A stretch of DNA of 64,000 nt, taken from assembly GCA_965225625.1 (NCBI GenBank), contig CBDDBH010000015.1:1-64000 (forward strand), in the 5' to 3' direction. A model generated the notes under the pieces. That model was given only the letters and a program-made list of their open reading frames with translations, was not told the origin of the DNA and made no database searches. A program made the translations under genes and the position numbers. Source of the DNA: CBDDBH01 sp965225625. GTDB taxonomy: Bacteria > Pseudomonadota > Gammaproteobacteria > JADZEE01. Positions within the stretch are counted from its first letter, which is position 1; each line of letters starts with the position of its first letter. Below, one piece after another: positions 26,213 to 34,726 of this stretch.

Positions 26213-27166
26213 ATGGCCAAAGCTTTTGCCTCCAAAGCCGATCTCGCCGATAAGCAGATCAGCTTTATTCAGCTCGCCGAGGGCGCCTATGCCTACACTG
26301 CGGAAGGCGATCCCAATACGGGCGTTGTCATCGGCGACGACGCTGTCCTGGTACTGGACACCCAGGCGACTCCGATCATGGCGCAGGACGTCATCGCCAA
26401 GATCCGTACGGTGACCGACAAGCCGATTAAATATGTGATGATCACCCACTATCATGCGGTTCGCGTACTGGGCGCATCCGCCTATGAGCCGGATCACATC
26501 ATTTCCAGCCAGGACACTTACGACTTGATTGTTGAGCGTGGCGAGGCTGATTACAAATCCGAGTTTGAGCGGTTTCCGCGGCTGTTTCGCTCCTCGGAAT
26601 CAATTCCGGGACTGACCTGGCCGACCATCACCTTCAAAGGTGAGATGACGCTCAGGCTGGGCAAGATGGAAGTGAAGTTCATGCAGGTCGGTCGCGGCCA
26701 TACCAAGGGCGACACTATCGCCTGGCTACCCAAGGAACGGGTGCTGTTTAGCGGTGATCTGGTGGAATACGGTGCAACGCCCTATACGGGCGATGCCTAC
26801 TTGACGCATTGGCCACAAACGCTAGACAACATTGCCGCGCTTGAACCTATGGCGTTGGTGCCGGGGCGCGGTGATGCGCTGACCACACCGGCGGCAGTCA
26901 AGGAAGCGCTCGATGGTACGCGCTCGTTCGTGACCGCAATGTATGCCTCGGTCAAAAAAGGACGGGATGCAGGTAAGTCTCTCAACGAAATCTACGCGGA
27001 GACCTACGCCGCGCTAAAACCAGATTTCGGACACTGGGTAATTTTCGATCATTGCCTGCCGTTCGATGTTACCCGGGCGTATGACGAATCTGGTGGCATC
27101 GAGGATCCGCGCATATGGACCGCGGAGCGTGATGCTGAAATGTGGGCTTCGCTTGAACACCAGTAA
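26213..27166 (+). CDS. MBL-fold metallo-hydrolase with an altered metal motif
   Basis: 317-residue metallo-beta-lactamase fold. The core HxHxDH motif reads ITHYHAVRVLGA: His79 and His81 are there, but the Asp and third His are replaced (Val83, Arg84). Later ligands GRGHTKGD and FSGDLVEYG are kept, so metal binding may be mononuclear or rearranged. Members with this HYHAVRVLGA pattern occur near aromatic hydroxylase genes; their reaction is unknown to me. A TATAAT at 26134-26139 is a possible -10 without a clear -35. Its TAA is directly followed by the ATG of the next gene, so translation is coupled. Confidence 0.85.
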   Translation: MAKAFASKADLADKQISFIQLAEGAYAYTAEGDPNTGVVIGDDAVLVLDTQATPIMAQDVIAKIRTVTDKPIKYVMITHYHAVRVLGASAYEPDHIISSQDTYDLIVERGEADYKSEFERFPRLFRSSESIPGLTWPTITFKGEMTLRLGKMEVKFMQVGRGHTKGDTIAWLPKERVLFSGDLVEYGATPYTGDAYLTHWPQTLDNIAALEPMALVPGRGDALTTPAAVKEALDGTRSFVTAMYASVKKGRDAGKSLNEIYAETYAALKPDFGHWVIFDHCLPFDVTRAYDESGGIEDPRIWTAERDAEMWASLEHQ

Positions 27167-28795
27167 ATGCCGAACGAGCGCAAGGTATATCCTTTTGTCG
27201 CGCCACCGGAACTGAACAGCGGCAAGGAGTCCCATTTTCCTGTGATCATCGCGGGCGCAGGCCCGGTCGGGCTGGCACTCGCGATCGATCTTGCCAAACA
27301 GGGTATCGAATCGGTGATCCTCGATGAGGATAATCAGGTAAGTGTTGGGTCTCGAGCAATTTGTTGGGCAAAACGCACCCTGGAAATTTGTGATCGTCTG
27401 GGCTGTGGTCAGCGAATGTTGGACAAAGGGGTAACCTGGAATACCGGTAAAGTATTTTTTCGCGATGATCCCGAACCGGTCTATAGCTTCAATCTTCTCA
27501 AAGACCAGGGCCAGCATTTCCCGGCGTTTATCAACCTGCAACAATATTATGCCGAGGAATATCTGATTGATTGTCTACCGCAGCATCCCCAAACCACCTT
27601 GCGCTGGATGAGCGAGGTGGTTGCGGTTGAACCGCACGATGATCATGTCCGCGTCACCGCTCGTACACCGCAAGGCGAGTATTCGTTGACCTGCGATTAC
27701 CTGATTGCTGCCGATGGTTTCAAAAGCCCGATCCGCAATATGTTATCGCTGGAAACCGAAGGCCAGACGTTCCAGGATCACTTTCTGATTGCTGACATCA
27801 AAATGAATGCAGATTTTCCGACTGAGCGCTGGTATTGGTTTGCGCCGTCGTGGAACCCCGACCATTCGGCGCTGCTGCATCAGCAACCTGACGATATCTG
27901 GCGCATTGACTTTCAACTCGGCTGGGACATCGATAAGGAGCGCGAGCTACAACCTGAGAACGTGGATCGCCGCATCCGCGGCATGCTCGGGCCAGACATC
28001 GAATTCGAATACGAATGGGTCAGCATCTATACCTTTCGTTGCCAACGCATGCGGGAGTTTGTCTACGACCGCGTCATATTCGCCGGGGACTCGGCGCATC
28101 TGGTATCACCATTTGGCGCACGTGGCGCCAACGGCGGCATTCAGGACGCGGATAATCTTGCGTGGAAACTTGCCCTGGTACTGGGTGGGAAAGCTCCGAC
28201 GACATTAGTTGACTCGTATCACACGGAACGCAGCGTTGCTGCAGATGAAAATATTTTGAATTCGACCCGCAGTACTGATTTTATTACGCCGAAAAGCCCG
28301 GTTAGTCGTGTATTTCGAGATGCAACCCTGGAATTGGCCAAAAATCACGTGTTCGCGCAAAGCCTCGTAAACAGTGGTCGCTTGTCAGTCCCGTGTATTC
28401 TCGATGACACACCACTGAATACACCCGACAGCGATGACTTTACCGCCAAACAGCGGCCCGGCGCTCCCTGTCTGGACGCGCCGGTAAATGTGAACGGGCA
28501 GTCGGCGTGGTTTCTGGAGCAAATCGGAGAGCGGTTTGCCGGGATCTACGTGGGTAATGGCGAGACGCTTCCCGCGTCCGTGCAGGAACTTGCGAACGAT
28601 GACGTGCCGGTGCGTACCCTGGTTGTCGCCCCGGGCGCTGACATCGACGATCCATCCGGTCAACTGGTCGAGGGTCTGGACGCGCAGCCCGGGACCTATT
28701 ATCTGTTGCGTCCCGATCAACATGTGTGCGCGCGCTGGCGCCAGGCCGATGCCGGCAACATTCGCAACGCGCGTGATAACGCCCTGACCAAATAG
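27167..28795 (+). CDS. FAD-dependent aromatic hydroxylase, second paralogue
   Basis: 542 residues with the same layout as the protein at 23323: VIIAGAGPVGLALAIDLAKQ, GSRAICWAKRTLEI, DYLIAADGFKS, FAGDSAHLVSPFGARGANGG and a C-terminal thioredoxin-like domain ending with DQHVCARWR. It would hydroxylate an aromatic ring using NAD(P)H and oxygen. The start codon abuts the MBL stop codon. The DUF2783 gene follows after 10 bp. The two paralogues are clearly distant, so they probably serve different substrates or successive hydroxylations rather than being a recent duplication. Confidence 0.9.
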   Translation: MPNERKVYPFVAPPELNSGKESHFPVIIAGAGPVGLALAIDLAKQGIESVILDEDNQVSVGSRAICWAKRTLEICDRLGCGQRMLDKGVTWNTGKVFFRDDPEPVYSFNLLKDQGQHFPAFINLQQYYAEEYLIDCLPQHPQTTLRWMSEVVAVEPHDDHVRVTARTPQGEYSLTCDYLIAADGFKSPIRNMLSLETEGQTFQDHFLIADIKMNADFPTERWYWFAPSWNPDHSALLHQQPDDIWRIDFQLGWDIDKERELQPENVDRRIRGMLGPDIEFEYEWVSIYTFRCQRMREFVYDRVIFAGDSAHLVSPFGARGANGGIQDADNLAWKLALVLGGKAPTTLVDSYHTERSVAADENILNSTRSTDFITPKSPVSRVFRDATLELAKNHVFAQSLVNSGRLSVPCILDDTPLNTPDSDDFTAKQRPGAPCLDAPVNVNGQSAWFLEQIGERFAGIYVGNGETLPASVQELANDDVPVRTLVVAPGADIDDPSGQLVEGLDAQPGTYYLLRPDQHVCARWRQADAGNIRNARDNALTK

Positions 28796-28805
28796 AGACA
28801 CGCTA

Positions 28806-29006
28806 GTGGCACCTGAGTTAGATACGAGCCTGCATATCGCTGATCCAGACGGCTTCTATCAGCGTCTAATTGAACTGCATGAGGGATTGACGCCCGAGGA
28901 AAGCCAGCAGGTGAATGCCCGTCTAATATTGCTGCTGGCCAATCAGGTCGGGGATCCCGAAGTCCTCAACGAGATCCTGGCGCAAGTGCGGCCCGCGAAA
29001 GTCTGA
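28806..29006 (+). CDS. DUF2783 small protein, second copy
   Basis: 66 residues starting at GTG: GFYQRLIELHEGLTPEESQQ and NARLILLLANQVGDPEVLNE. It has the same two-helix pattern as the protein at 23108 and again sits right after an FAD hydroxylase. The ribosome-binding site is weak, so translation may rely on coupling to the upstream gene. Function unknown. Confidence 0.7.
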   Translation: MAPELDTSLHIADPDGFYQRLIELHEGLTPEESQQVNARLILLLANQVGDPEVLNEILAQVRPAKV

Positions 29007-29039
29007 GCGCCGGGGTTGCCAGCCGGTGGTACTTGGCGC

Positions 29040-29075
29040 AAAAAAATGAGCGGGTGCGCAGCGCACGCCCGCTCA
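29040..29075 (-). terminator. Rho-independent terminator of tonB
   Basis: On the minus strand TGAGCGGGCGTGCGC pairs with GCGCACCCGCTCA and is followed by a run of seven T. It lies about 40 bp after the tonB stop codon. The plus-strand side has no T-run, so it should act mainly on tonB. Confidence 0.85.
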
Positions 29076-29116
29076 AAGCGCAAGGGTGTGGGACGGCACC
29101 CGCGTGTCGTTCGGTC

Positions 29117-29746
29117 TTAATCCTCCAACTGAAAAGTAAACTTGTTCTTCGCGCCGTGAAATTCAACGGCCTTACCGTTGACGACTTGAGGTCTGTACTT
29201 AAAGCGCGCCGCAGCTTGAATCGACGCCTGGTCGAATATTCGAGCCGGACTAGCTTCTAACACACGGATATCCCGCGTCTGGCCGGTCGTCGTAATCGTA
29301 TATTCAACTACCGTATAACCCTCGATATTGCGCATGACTGCGCGCTGCGGATATACGGGTTGGACCTTGACGATGGAGATGGGCTCGCCATCGCTCTGAG
29401 CAATAGCGGACCAGGTAGGTCCGGGAAGTTCTTGCGCAGGCGCCCCGATTGCCAACTCGCTGTAGCCGATGATTACCTTGTCAGAGCTTTCGATCCTGGG
29501 CGTAGGCGGCGCTTGCTTTGGTTCTGGCGGTTTGCGCGTGCGATCCCTTAATGGCGGCGGCGTGTCTGGCCGCAATTCTTTAATAAAGCTGATCACAAAC
29601 GGTTCGGTTGATTTAGCCACGATGCCGGAATCGCCAATTTTTATCAGGTATTGCATCACCAGCAGCAGCACGAAGGTAGTGACGAACGCCGACATTGCGG
29701 CCATACCAGCGCGACTAATTGAACTTGCATTAAGGCTTGCGATCAT
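29117..29746 (-). CDS. tonB: Energy transducer TonB
   Basis: 209 residues: one N-terminal transmembrane segment (AAMSAFVTTFVLLLVMQYLI), a proline-rich linker (TPPPLRDRTRKPPEPKQAPP) and a C-terminal TonB domain (QPVYPQRAVMRNIEGYTVVE, with the YP motif). TonB carries proton-motive force from ExbBD to outer-membrane receptors such as the two in this window. The ATG at 29746, 5-6 bp after GGAGG, is chosen over an extension to 29758. No exbB or exbD is present here. It is a single-gene unit ending in the hairpin at 29040-29075. Confidence 0.92.
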   Translation of the reverse strand: MIASLNASSISRAGMAAMSAFVTTFVLLLVMQYLIKIGDSGIVAKSTEPFVISFIKELRPDTPPPLRDRTRKPPEPKQAPPTPRIESSDKVIIGYSELAIGAPAQELPGPTWSAIAQSDGEPISIVKVQPVYPQRAVMRNIEGYTVVEYTITTTGQTRDIRVLEASPARIFDQASIQAAARFKYRPQVVNGKAVEFHGAKNKFTFQLED

Positions 29747-29966
29747 GTTCACCTCCAATTCCTATACCTGATTTAAGTATAGAAGTGAGAAGCGCATGTT
29801 GTTTGTGATCGGAGTGGGATAACTTCCGGACGAGATCGGGAAAGTTTCACATTCGTCTAACGTGTGGCGACGCGTTTCGACTTTCCAAGCGCGGGGATAT
29901 AATTCAAGATCATCATCTGCGAGCTAATCGCAATTACTGGTATTTCTTCAATCGGAGGTTCGCGAG

Positions 29967-30713
29967 ATGTTGTTCGAAAACAAAGTAGGGATCGTAACCG
30001 GCGGCGGAACCGGCATTGGCCGCAGCGCCGCACTGGGTTTAGCACGCGAAGGTGCCGCCGTGATCATTGGTGGTCGTACCGACGAGACTGGCAACGCGGT
30101 GGTTGAGGAGATCAAAGCTAACGGCGGGCAGGCCGTGTTTCAAGCGACCGACGTCGCCAAGGCAGTCGATTGTAAGGCGCTGGTTGACCGTGCAGTGGAG
30201 GAATTTGGCCGGCTCGATCTTGCCTTCAACAATGCGGGCGGGCATTTCGATTTTGTGCGACTGGATAAAACCTCGATTGAAGAGGCGGACTGGGTGATGG
30301 ACGTTAACTTCAAGGGGATGTTTTATTGTTTGAAGTACCAGAGCGAGGCGATGTTAACCACCGGCGGCGGCGCCATCGTCAACAACAGTTCGATTTTCGG
30401 TGTCAAAGCGATGCCCAATCTTGCCCATTACACTGGCGCCAAGCATGCCGTGGTCGGCTTGTCCCGCGCGGCCGCGCTCGACTTTGCCGAGCATAATATT
30501 CGGGTGAATTGCGTATGCCCCGGCGCGATCAAGACGCCGTCTTACGATCGCGTTACCGGCGGCGACGATCACGCTTACGACGAAGTCATTCCCATGCGCC
30601 ACATCGGCCGTTCCGGGGATGTGGCAGACGCTGTTATCTGGCTGTTATCGGATCAGGCTCAGTTCGTTACCGGCGCTATATTGTCGGTCGATGGGGGTAT
30701 GGCGTCGATGTAA
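29967..30713 (+). CDS. SDR family NAD(P)-dependent oxidoreductase
   Basis: 248-residue classical short-chain dehydrogenase: cofactor motif VTGGGTGIGRSAALGLAREG, NNAGG, active-site Ser (NNSSIFG) and YTGAKHA (YxxxK). An acidic or Arg-containing end of the second strand (GGRTDE) leaves NAD versus NADP use open. GGAGG lies 8 bp upstream of ATG. It is 98 bp before a Rieske oxygenase, which suggests it oxidises a cis-diol or an alcohol made by that enzyme, though this is inference from order alone. Confidence 0.92.
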   Translation: MLFENKVGIVTGGGTGIGRSAALGLAREGAAVIIGGRTDETGNAVVEEIKANGGQAVFQATDVAKAVDCKALVDRAVEEFGRLDLAFNNAGGHFDFVRLDKTSIEEADWVMDVNFKGMFYCLKYQSEAMLTTGGGAIVNNSSIFGVKAMPNLAHYTGAKHAVVGLSRAAALDFAEHNIRVNCVCPGAIKTPSYDRVTGGDDHAYDEVIPMRHIGRSGDVADAVIWLLSDQAQFVTGAILSVDGGMASM

Positions 30714-30811
30714 CGCGTGCCGTTGAGCTGGATTTCGACCTGGTCTGTTGAAAATCCCGCGGAATTTATCCACACTGCTCTGATCTAGCACCGACTGAGA
30801 GGGCATTCAGC

Positions 30812-32119
30812 ATGAACGCACCCGAAAGCGCGCCACGCGCAAATCCGATCGCTGAAGAATTGATGAACCGCACGGCGGCATACGTGCCTGATTACCACCT
30901 CGACGGTACGGAAAATGACCCGACCGCGGAAAAGCCCTGGCAGCGCTGGTTGGACGCGGAACTTGGTTTCCGCAATCACTGGTACCCAACCGAAGCCTGC
31001 CGCAACGTTCGCGAAGGTGATCATAAAGTCGTCAAGTTACTCGGCGAGGACATCCTGTATTTGCGCCGTAAGGGTCGGCTTTACGCCATAGAGAATCGTT
31101 GTGCCCACCGTGGCACCCGCTTCTCCTATCGACCGGTGCATTACACCGACGATACGATTACCTGTTGGCACCACGCGTTCACCTACAATCTGGACGACGG
31201 TCGGATACGCTGTTTGTTGAACGACCCGGAATCGTCATTGGCCGGTCGCAAAGGCATCAAGAGCTACCCGGTGCGTGAAGTGAAGGGTGTGATATTCACG
31301 TTTGTCGGCGACATGGATCCGCCGCCGCCACTGGAGTGGGATGTGGCGCCGGGGTTTTTCGACGACGACGTCGCGATCTGTGTCGCCGATCCCTACGTGG
31401 TACAAGCGAATTGGCGCCTCGGCTCCGAGGGCGGTTATGACCCGGGCCATCACTACATCCACAACTGGTCGAAATTCTCGATCAACGCCAAGATGCCCAT
31501 GACTTTCGGCTGGGTATCCAAAAAAGAGGCACTACTGACGACTGCGCTTTACGAGCGGAACAAAGAGGGTAATAACGGCTTCGTGCGGGTCGCAGGGGAA
31601 ACCAACCAGTCTGTCACCGCCTCCATACCTGGTCGCAATGGCGATGCGCCGCATGAGGTGATCCTGCCTATTGCCATGCAAACGCCAGAGGAACTGGAGT
31701 TGCTCGATAAGGCTATCTTTGAAACCAATGTCGGTGCGTGGCTGCCTTGCAGTCTCAAAGTGGATCCCTGGCCGTTCCGCGGCGTGGTTCACAATGAGTA
31801 CTACGTGCCGCGCGATGCGGAATCACATTATTACTTCCAGTGCGGCTGGCACAAGGTCACCAGCGAGGCTGAACGCGACATGTGGCAGGAAGGTGACCTC
31901 GGCCAGGTGCGTTGGAAAATTCCGGTCGTTGAGGATTTTACCGTTCAGGACGCCGAAGCTCGCGAGAACACCCAGGAGTTTTACAAACGCGAAGGTGGCT
32001 GGGAGCACGAGCAATTGGCGCGCTTCGATATTGAACTGCTTATGTGGCGGGTATTCGCGGGCGAGAATGCACGCGGTATTCAAACTGTCGAACACACACT
32101 TGGACATTTCAAACGATGA
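30812..32119 (+). CDS. Rieske oxygenase alpha subunit (carbazole-dioxygenase-like type)
   Basis: 435 residues. The Rieske cluster is bound by CAHRGTRF and CWHHAF. The mononuclear iron motif is YDPGHHYIHN: Asp, then His at +3 and His at +7, the spacing seen in CARDO-type (alpha-only) oxygenases. It overlaps the next gene, a Rieske ferredoxin, by 4 bp (ATGA), so the pair forms a two-component oxygenase lacking only a reductase. Substrate unknown, probably an aromatic or heteroaromatic compound. GAGAGGG precedes the start. Confidence 0.93.
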   Translation: MNAPESAPRANPIAEELMNRTAAYVPDYHLDGTENDPTAEKPWQRWLDAELGFRNHWYPTEACRNVREGDHKVVKLLGEDILYLRRKGRLYAIENRCAHRGTRFSYRPVHYTDDTITCWHHAFTYNLDDGRIRCLLNDPESSLAGRKGIKSYPVREVKGVIFTFVGDMDPPPPLEWDVAPGFFDDDVAICVADPYVVQANWRLGSEGGYDPGHHYIHNWSKFSINAKMPMTFGWVSKKEALLTTALYERNKEGNNGFVRVAGETNQSVTASIPGRNGDAPHEVILPIAMQTPEELELLDKAIFETNVGAWLPCSLKVDPWPFRGVVHNEYYVPRDAESHYYFQCGWHKVTSEAERDMWQEGDLGQVRWKIPVVEDFTVQDAEARENTQEFYKREGGWEHEQLARFDIELLMWRVFAGENARGIQTVEHTLGHFKR

Positions 32120-32433
32120 GTAAAGTTGAGGCCTGTAAGACCGATGCGGTCGAGGATGGGGACGTGCTCCAGTTTTTTCCCGATGATGGTCGAGCGCCGC
32201 TGGCCATTTATCAATTAGACGGCGAGTTCTTTGCAACTGACGACACCTGCACGCATGGCCAGGCGTCGCTGGCGGAAGGTCTGGTGGAAGAAGGTAGTAT
32301 CATCTGTCCTTTTCACGATGGTGGGTTCGATATCAAAACCGGCATGCCCACTGCACCACCGTGCGTCATCCCCGTTAAGGTTTATCCAGTCAGCGTGGAA
32401 GGCGATAGCGTATTGGTTGACCTTCCCGAGTAG
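32116..32433 (+). CDS. Rieske-type [2Fe-2S] ferredoxin
   Basis: 105 residues with CTHGQASLAEG and CPFHDGGFD, the CxH and CxxH cluster ligands, and little else, as in biphenyl- or carbazole-dioxygenase ferredoxins. It carries electrons from a reductase to the oxygenase encoded upstream. Translation is coupled through the ATGA overlap. No reductase is nearby. Confidence 0.93.
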   Translation: MSKVEACKTDAVEDGDVLQFFPDDGRAPLAIYQLDGEFFATDDTCTHGQASLAEGLVEEGSIICPFHDGGFDIKTGMPTAPPCVIPVKVYPVSVEGDSVLVDLPE

Positions 32434-32494
32434 CTCGACTTAAAGGCTCAAGAAAGAACACTACCTTCTGCGTCGGCACACTCCCAACCGTCCT

Positions 32495-32590
32495 TGCGAG
32501 GACTGCGGGCGAAGCCCACCGGACGAAGCCCCCGTACAGAGGGGACGTCCCCGTAAAGAGCGGAACATTTACGCAATCCACCCATGCCTC
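32495..32590. repeat. Dispersed intergenic repeat, family S, copy 2
   Basis: Reading the minus strand gives TTGCGTAAATGTT, CTCTTTACGGGGACGTCCCC and a GGGGGCTTCG end, matching copy 1 at 14056-14150 in the opposite orientation. It again lies between convergent genes (ferredoxin and nitronate monooxygenase). The GGGGACGTCCCC palindrome is shared. A GGACGAAGCC / GGGCTTCGTCC pairing adds further secondary structure. Confidence 0.8.
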
Positions 32591-32598
32591 GGTGATCG

Positions 32599-33561
32599 CT
32601 AACCGTGCGTAGCCCTGGCCAACTGTTTAAGTCCATCCAGCATCAACGATTCGACAATCTCCGCAACTGATTCGACCCGGTCGATAGAGCTGACGCTTTC
32701 GCCCGCGTACAGGGCCATGGCTTGTGTCGCGCCTTGCGTGTCAACGGTTGGGGCGAACACGGAATACCGAGGAATAGGCATCTTCTTGTCGTTCCATGTC
32801 ACTTCGCCCGCTATATCCTCGGTCAATGTATCCACGGCAGCAACGGCGGACTTGAGCACCCGGTGAGGTGCGTTCGGCCACATTACCGAAAAGGTGTCGG
32901 TCAACACGGTGTCCTCGGCGTTTGCTGCAAGCAATGAGGCAATGTAATCCGGGTGGGCAGCCGACTCTTTGCTGGCAACGAAGCGGGTGCCGATGCGAAC
33001 ACCGCCAGCGCCGGCCGCAAGTGCCGCGGCAAAATCGCCGCCGCCGGCGATGCCGCCCGCCGCTATTAGCGGCAGTTCGATTTCACGCGAAACCGCAGCA
33101 AGTAGCGGGAATAAACTGCTCTCGCCGCGCACGTGGCCCCCGGCCTCAGTACCCTGCACAATTATCATCTTGCTGCCTACGCTGGCTGCCGCACGTGCTT
33201 CCTTCAGTGAACCAACCTGCCAGGCAGTAACCGCGCCATGCGCTGCTGCCCGCGCCAGAAGTTGCGCATCCGGTTCGCCATAAAAAAATTCGACTAGATC
33301 TGCGTCGCGGGCTGCCACATCGATTGCGTCGGCGTCGAGAAACGGGATTAAAAAATTAACCCCAATTACGCCTGGCGTAGTTGCGCGTAGTTCGGACAAC
33401 TGCTGGCTCAGTACCTCAGCGGGCAACAGTGTCGCCGAAATCATTCCAATCCCGCCGGCTGATGCCACTGCCGCGGCGAGTTTCACGGTTCCAATCCCAG
33501 CCATGCCGGCGTTTTGTATCGGGCCGGTGCAGTTGAGTAATCGAGTTATTGATGTTTCCAC
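32599..33561 (-). CDS. Nitronate monooxygenase family flavoprotein
   Basis: 320-residue TIM-barrel FMN protein: IQNAGMAGIGTVKLAAAVAS, GVNFLIPF, IVQGTEAGGHVRG with the conserved His, and LIAAGGIAGGGDFAAALAAG with GVRIGTRF for phosphate binding. The family includes nitronate monooxygenases and enoyl reductases; sequence alone does not settle which. The GTG at 33561 with GGAG 8 bp upstream is the start. It faces the Rieske ferredoxin across repeat S. Confidence 0.88.
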   Translation of the reverse strand: METSITRLLNCTGPIQNAGMAGIGTVKLAAAVASAGGIGMISATLLPAEVLSQQLSELRATTPGVIGVNFLIPFLDADAIDVAARDADLVEFFYGEPDAQLLARAAAHGAVTAWQVGSLKEARAAASVGSKMIIVQGTEAGGHVRGESSLFPLLAAVSREIELPLIAAGGIAGGGDFAAALAAGAGGVRIGTRFVASKESAAHPDYIASLLAANAEDTVLTDTFSVMWPNAPHRVLKSAVAAVDTLTEDIAGEVTWNDKKMPIPRYSVFAPTVDTQGATQAMALYAGESVSSIDRVESVAEIVESLMLDGLKQLARATHG

Positions 33562-33576
33562 AATCAGCGCTCCAAT

Positions 33577-34128
33577 CTATGGAGCTGCAGGCGCAGCCTC
33601 GATCTCTCTACCAATTCGGCTTTGACTCAATTTGTCCCGCAGAGCGCTCAAAACGGCCTTTGTTCCAGATTCCTCCTGCATGCTGGCCAGGATGGTGTAA
33701 GAGAAGTTCGCGAGCCGCAGGTGGTGGGGGTCTATGACCTTGGCCACTACCCACCAATAGATGAGTAATTCGTATTCGCCTTCGGCAACCTGCTGGGTGT
33801 AGCTGTGTAACGCATTACCGTTAGGTAATGCGGAGAACTCGCCGGTGGAATCCTCGTCCAGCGCTATCAACAGGTCAACTGTGCTGTTCTGATCGAGTAG
33901 CGCTTTGGAGTTCAGCGTGCTGACATCAATTCTGAGGATTCCTGAATCGTCCGAGTCTTCGAAATAGGTGCCGCGATCCCATTCGTCATATTGGGCGATC
34001 CAGTTATCCGGGATCTGAAATTCGACCAGCCCGCGCATATAGCGAATGTCTTTCCACGCTTGTTGCTCAGCGGATGTGGCCGAGTTGATTGCGATTAGGC
34101 CGACAAGAATAATTTTTACTAAGGACAT
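33577..34128 (-). CDS. Hypothetical secreted protein
   Basis: 183 residues from ATG 34128, beginning with a signal peptide (SLVKIILVGLIAINSATSA) then WKDIRYMRGLVEFQIPDNW and a mixed alpha/beta region. A longer frame from a TTG at 34158 would disrupt the signal. I do not recognise the family; the PDNW and late YTILASMQEES patterns recall proteins that pair a stress-like lipocalin or PsbP-like fold, but this is weak. It sits 15 bp before the nitronate monooxygenase start and 42 bp after the marR stop, all on the minus strand. Confidence 0.7.
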   Translation of the reverse strand: MSLVKIILVGLIAINSATSAEQQAWKDIRYMRGLVEFQIPDNWIAQYDEWDRGTYFEDSDDSGILRIDVSTLNSKALLDQNSTVDLLIALDEDSTGEFSALPNGNALHSYTQQVAEGEYELLIYWWVVAKVIDPHHLRLANFSYTILASMQEESGTKAVLSALRDKLSQSRIGREIEAAPAAP

Positions 34129-34170
34129 ATCACCAATCGAGCTTAGATGGAGAGTCAATGCTTATCGGGG

Positions 34171-34686
34171 TCATTCAATCGGCGAGCGTTCAAGGTTCTG
34201 CCGAACTCGACGCAAGGTCTCAACAAATTTCTGAACTTCGCTATCCGACAGCCCCGAGATTGCGCGTTGATACTGGTTGCCGGCAACCGCGATGATGCGT
34301 TCCAGTGCAGCGCGTCCGGGAGGTTCGAGGAAGACATCGGTAACGCGATTATCGCTGGCGCGGGATGCACATGAAACCAAGCCTTCTCCACGCAGCTTTT
34401 CGACTACCCGGCTGATGGTCGAGAGTTTCATAGTCGCCAATGTGGCAAGCTCGCTGACGCTGCGAGGATTGGCATCGCGTAGCCCCATGAGCACACGCCA
34501 GCGGGGGCGGCTCATGCTGATGGAATGCAGCGCCGTTTCCATCTGCTCGCTGTAGGCTTGATCGACCTGCGCGATGAGGAAGAACGGGTAGTCGCGCAGC
34601 TCAAAATCAGTGTTGGCGGGGTCACCCAGATGGGCACGATCGATATTGTCGCTGACGACACGTACGCCCGCCCGGGAGCTAGTCAT
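34171..34686 (-). CDS. MarR family transcriptional regulator
   Basis: 171 residues: winged helix-turn-helix with SVSELATLATMKLSTISRVV and the wing CASRASDNRVTDVFLEPPGR. The dimerisation helices are on both sides. MarR proteins repress catabolic genes until an aromatic ligand is bound. IS66 is inserted 12 bp before the ATG, so the native promoter now lies on the other side of the element (37079-37179), next to the Rieske dioxygenase operon. Before insertion the regulator and that operon would have been a divergent pair. It may now be expressed poorly or from the IS. Confidence 0.9.
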   Translation of the reverse strand: MTSSRAGVRVVSDNIDRAHLGDPANTDFELRDYPFFLIAQVDQAYSEQMETALHSISMSRPRWRVLMGLRDANPRSVSELATLATMKLSTISRVVEKLRGEGLVSCASRASDNRVTDVFLEPPGRAALERIIAVAGNQYQRAISGLSDSEVQKFVETLRRVRQNLERSPIE

Positions 34687-34690
34687 AGTA

Positions 34691-34698
34691 GTTTCGCC
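34691..34698. repeat. Target-site duplication of IS66, left copy
   Basis: GTTTCGCC directly abuts the left inverted repeat and is identical to 37071-37078. Eight bp is the normal IS66 duplication size. Confidence 0.92.
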
Positions 34699-34726
34699 GT
34701 AAGCGCAAAGCGAACAACGCTCTTGC

